This document shows positions 62,350 to 64,000 of a stretch of DNA of 64,000 nt, piece by piece; position 1 is the first letter of the stretch, and each line of letters opens with the position of its first letter. Location of the stretch: the NCBI GenBank assembly GCA_013316825.1, contig WSLY01000003.1:1-64000 (forward strand), in the 5' to 3' direction. A model generated the notes under the pieces. That model had not been told where the DNA came from and ran no database searches. It saw only the letters and a program-made list of their open reading frames with translations. Position numbers and translations under genes: made by a program. This DNA is from Lachnospiraceae bacterium. GTDB taxonomy: Bacteria > Bacillota > Clostridia > Lachnospirales > Lachnospiraceae.

Positions 62350-63687
62350 TCATAGCAATTCCAAGCTGTCTTCTGCCTTATCCTGTTCCTGCTTTTGCAT
62401 TCCCACAGGCCCCTTGGATGGTTTAGGCTCCTTGGATGCCTTGGGTTCCTTTCTTACTTTTGACTCCTTGGATTTCCTAGGCATCTTGGGCTCCTTTGGC
62501 GCTTTCGGTTTCTTGGGCGTCCTCGGTGCTTTCGGTTCCTTCGGTTCCTTCGGTTTCTTCGGTTTCTTGGGCGCTTTCGGCTCTCCTGCCCCCGCTGACT
62601 TCTTTTCTTTGCGCCTTTTCTGCGCCGCCCAGTGCCGCTCCCGCAGCCTGTCAATCTTATCCCGAATAGAGAGCCATACACTTCTTGCCGTCCATGTCCT
62701 GCGCTTCCATGCTCTTATCAGCACAATAAGTAAAAGCACGGCGGGATACAAAAAGAACAGCAACGCAAAGATAAGCAGCAGTCCCAATATGTCTTCATTC
62801 CCTCTTGCAATATTTTCCCAGTAAGGATAAATAATCGCCTTGCCGTTCATGGAACGGGTGCCAAACTGCATCAACAGTTTAAAGAGGGAAGAGAGTCTGT
62901 AACGGGTACTGTTCTCCACTATCTCCACTTCATTTTCCGCAACACCAATATGCTCCGCCACGTACTGCTTCGCATACCCGCTCACGGGATTGGGCATAAC
63001 AATTTCATAAGTATTGAGTCCGTAATCCGTTCCATACTCGCTTAAGGTCTCATAGGAAACATAAGCGACAGAGGATTGTAAGCCCGCCGCCTTTGCCAGC
63101 CTGCCCTCCTCGCGCTCGATAACGCCTGCCACAATATGAGGAACTCCTCTTATCGTAATATACTGTCCTGCAATATCATTGGAGCCAAAAAGCTGCCACG
63201 CGGCGTCTTCGTCCAAAATAACGTAATCCTTCATCACATCATTGCCGGAAAAGTAGGAACCGGACTGCAGCTTCAACGGATGGAACAGAAAGAAATCGCC
63301 GCCGATTCCCACCGCCTGCACTTCCATGGATGCACGGTTGCTCTGTATCGTTATCTTGCCCATGGCACTATAGGCGTCCGCCCACAGGCGGGCATTTGCA
63401 TTTTCAGACTCCGACACAATCGAAGCTTCCTCCAGCGCTTTATCCAGGGCATGTTCAAAACTGATGATACTGTCCGCAGTTATCCCCGACTCCCTCGAAA
63501 AAAAGCAGCTAATCTGCGAGGCTCTGCCGTTTGCCGCCCACCTTGCAGCCATATCCTGCGTATCCAGGCTGCCAGCCTTGTGCCTGCCGATTCCTATCAG
63601 TATAAAACCAAAAATCAGCGCTGCAAGCCCGCTTCCGAAGAGTACAATGTCCCTGCCTGACAGCCTTTGCATGAATTTTTTTAACAT
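62350..63687 (-). CDS. MacB-core-like membrane protein with Lys/Pro-rich tail
   Basis: Protein of 445 residues. Membrane helix at about 15-35 (LFGSGLAALIFGFILIGIGR), then an extracytoplasmic domain resembling the MacB periplasmic core of FtsX-type permeases (SGSYFSGNDVMKDYVILDED, GQYITIRGVPHIVAGVIERE), and a second helix near 305-330. Only two helices are seen instead of the usual four, so it is a reduced permease or an accessory. The last 100 residues are very basic, with a run of EPK/KPK/APK triplets at 368-427. Upstream is an efflux adaptor; the ATPase may lie beyond the right edge. Confidence 0.75.
   Translation of the reverse strand: MLKKFMQRLSGRDIVLFGSGLAALIFGFILIGIGRHKAGSLDTQDMAARWAANGRASQISCFFSRESGITADSIISFEHALDKALEEASIVSESENANARLWADAYSAMGKITIQSNRASMEVQAVGIGGDFFLFHPLKLQSGSYFSGNDVMKDYVILDEDAAWQLFGSNDIAGQYITIRGVPHIVAGVIEREEGRLAKAAGLQSSVAYVSYETLSEYGTDYGLNTYEIVMPNPVSGYAKQYVAEHIGVAENEVEIVENSTRYRLSSLFKLLMQFGTRSMNGKAIIYPYWENIARGNEDILGLLLIFALLFFLYPAVLLLIVLIRAWKRRTWTARSVWLSIRDKIDRLRERHWAAQKRRKEKKSAGAGEPKAPKKPKKPKEPKEPKAPRTPKKPKAPKEPKMPRKSKESKVRKEPKASKEPKPSKGPVGMQKQEQDKAEDSLELL
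62407..62586 (-). repeat. Triplet Lys/Pro coding repeat
   Basis: About 180 bases of imperfect 9-base units coding for x-P-K (EPK, KPK, APK, and later SKE) in the tail of the MacB-like gene. Such repeats can expand or contract by slippage without changing frame. Confidence 0.8.
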
Positions 63688-63700
63688 TTACGTGCCTCCC

Positions 63701-64000
63701 TTAATCCGGCAGTCTGACAAGCTGTCCCGCTTCCACGGGTTTTGTGGAGGTTGTGATAACAGACTCGTAACCATACAAGCCGCCGCTTATGGCTGACTGC
63801 GTATCGTCGGAAGCAAGTACCTCTACATCATATCTGACCGCATAATAACGGGTTCCCAAAGGACTGCTCTTTGCCTCCACAACCAAGATGAATTTACCGT
63901 TGTTGTCCTCTCTGATGGCACTGTTCGGCACTATCATATCATAATTCTGGCTTCTCTGCCCAATCTGCAGGCTCAAGGACTGCCCCGCAGTCAAATCGCC
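63701..64000 (-). CDS. Efflux periplasmic-adaptor-type protein, C-terminal part
   Basis: C-terminal 99 residues only; the gene begins beyond the right edge. The visible part has the adaptor-type end: a barrel segment SLSLQIGQRSQNYDMIVPNS followed by AIREDNNGKFILVVEAKS and a final VITTSTKPVEAGQLVRLP, similar to HlyD/RND membrane-fusion proteins of MacA type. It ends 13 bases before the MacB-like gene, so adaptor and membrane protein form one transcription unit. Confidence 0.75.
   Translation of the reverse strand, partial: GDLTAGQSLSLQIGQRSQNYDMIVPNSAIREDNNGKFILVVEAKSSPLGTRYYAVRYDVEVLASDDTQSAISGGLYGYESVITTSTKPVEAGQLVRLPD

Noticed and set aside
1..64000. CRISPR arrays, rRNA and tRNA genes, prophage
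   Set aside because: No regularly spaced repeats, no tRNA-like T-loop sequences in intergenic regions, and no phage structural or integrase genes; the only tyrosine recombinase is the housekeeping XerD.

Overview
This window is a stretch of chromosome from a low-to-moderate GC, Gram-positive anaerobe of the class Clostridia, most likely a Lachnospiraceae relative. The signs are Bacillus/Clostridia-type gene neighbourhoods (nudF-spoIIM-xerD, rqcH ... yicC-remA-gmk-rpoZ, rimO-pgsA-cinA-recA-recX-rny), sporulation-family proteins (SpoIIM, a Spo0A C-terminal domain protein, two SpoVB/YtgP-type flippases), strong AGGAGG-type ribosome binding sites and Firmicute-type LexA boxes. Taxonomy is inferred; no rRNA or tRNA gene was seen.

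Layout. 1-1954: 5' part of topA (minus strand, cut by the left edge). 2147-14614: a type IV pilus locus, all minus strand: pilB, an unusual 0.9-kb gap, then pilC, a major pilin, pilD, a pilM-pilN fusion, pilO and four minor pilins, the last very large. The gap holds a strong promoter far upstream of pilC, a 209-bp MITE-like element with a 10-bp target duplication, and a 51-codon orphan frame on the plus strand. 14854-18071: gap-pgk-tpiA. 18305-25683: hisJ, an unknown gene, mnmA, a SpoVB-type flippase, a DAHP synthase, xerD, spoIIM and nudF. 25727-37789: an aspartate-type aminotransferase, rny, recX-recA (two LexA boxes), a zinc-ribbon/DUF3298 membrane protein, cinA, pgsA, rimO, and the operon yicC-remA-gmk-rpoZ.

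37962-47800 is an accessory island between yicC and rqcH, which are near neighbours in Bacillus. It holds three intact paralogous secreted proteins of about 860-890 residues, a decayed fourth copy, a small nucleoside-deoxyribosyltransferase-like gene and a GNAT acetyltransferase. Each paralogue appears to be an internal duplication in which each half carries an acidic DxDxDG-type loop. I do not recognise the family; it is the best candidate here for something undescribed.

47944-64000: rqcH, a YtgP-type flippase, glgA, a Spo0A DNA-binding domain without receiver, a Mn-type cation diffusion facilitator, then a probable attenuation unit (a 33-codon leader peptide plus intrinsic terminator) ahead of a heterodimeric ABC exporter. 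This resembles the BmrB leader/BmrCD arrangement of Bacillus. A YgjP-type metallopeptidase, a large solute-binding-like lipoprotein, a MacB-core-like membrane protein with a Lys/Pro-rich tail, and the C-terminus of an efflux adaptor cut by the right edge complete the window.
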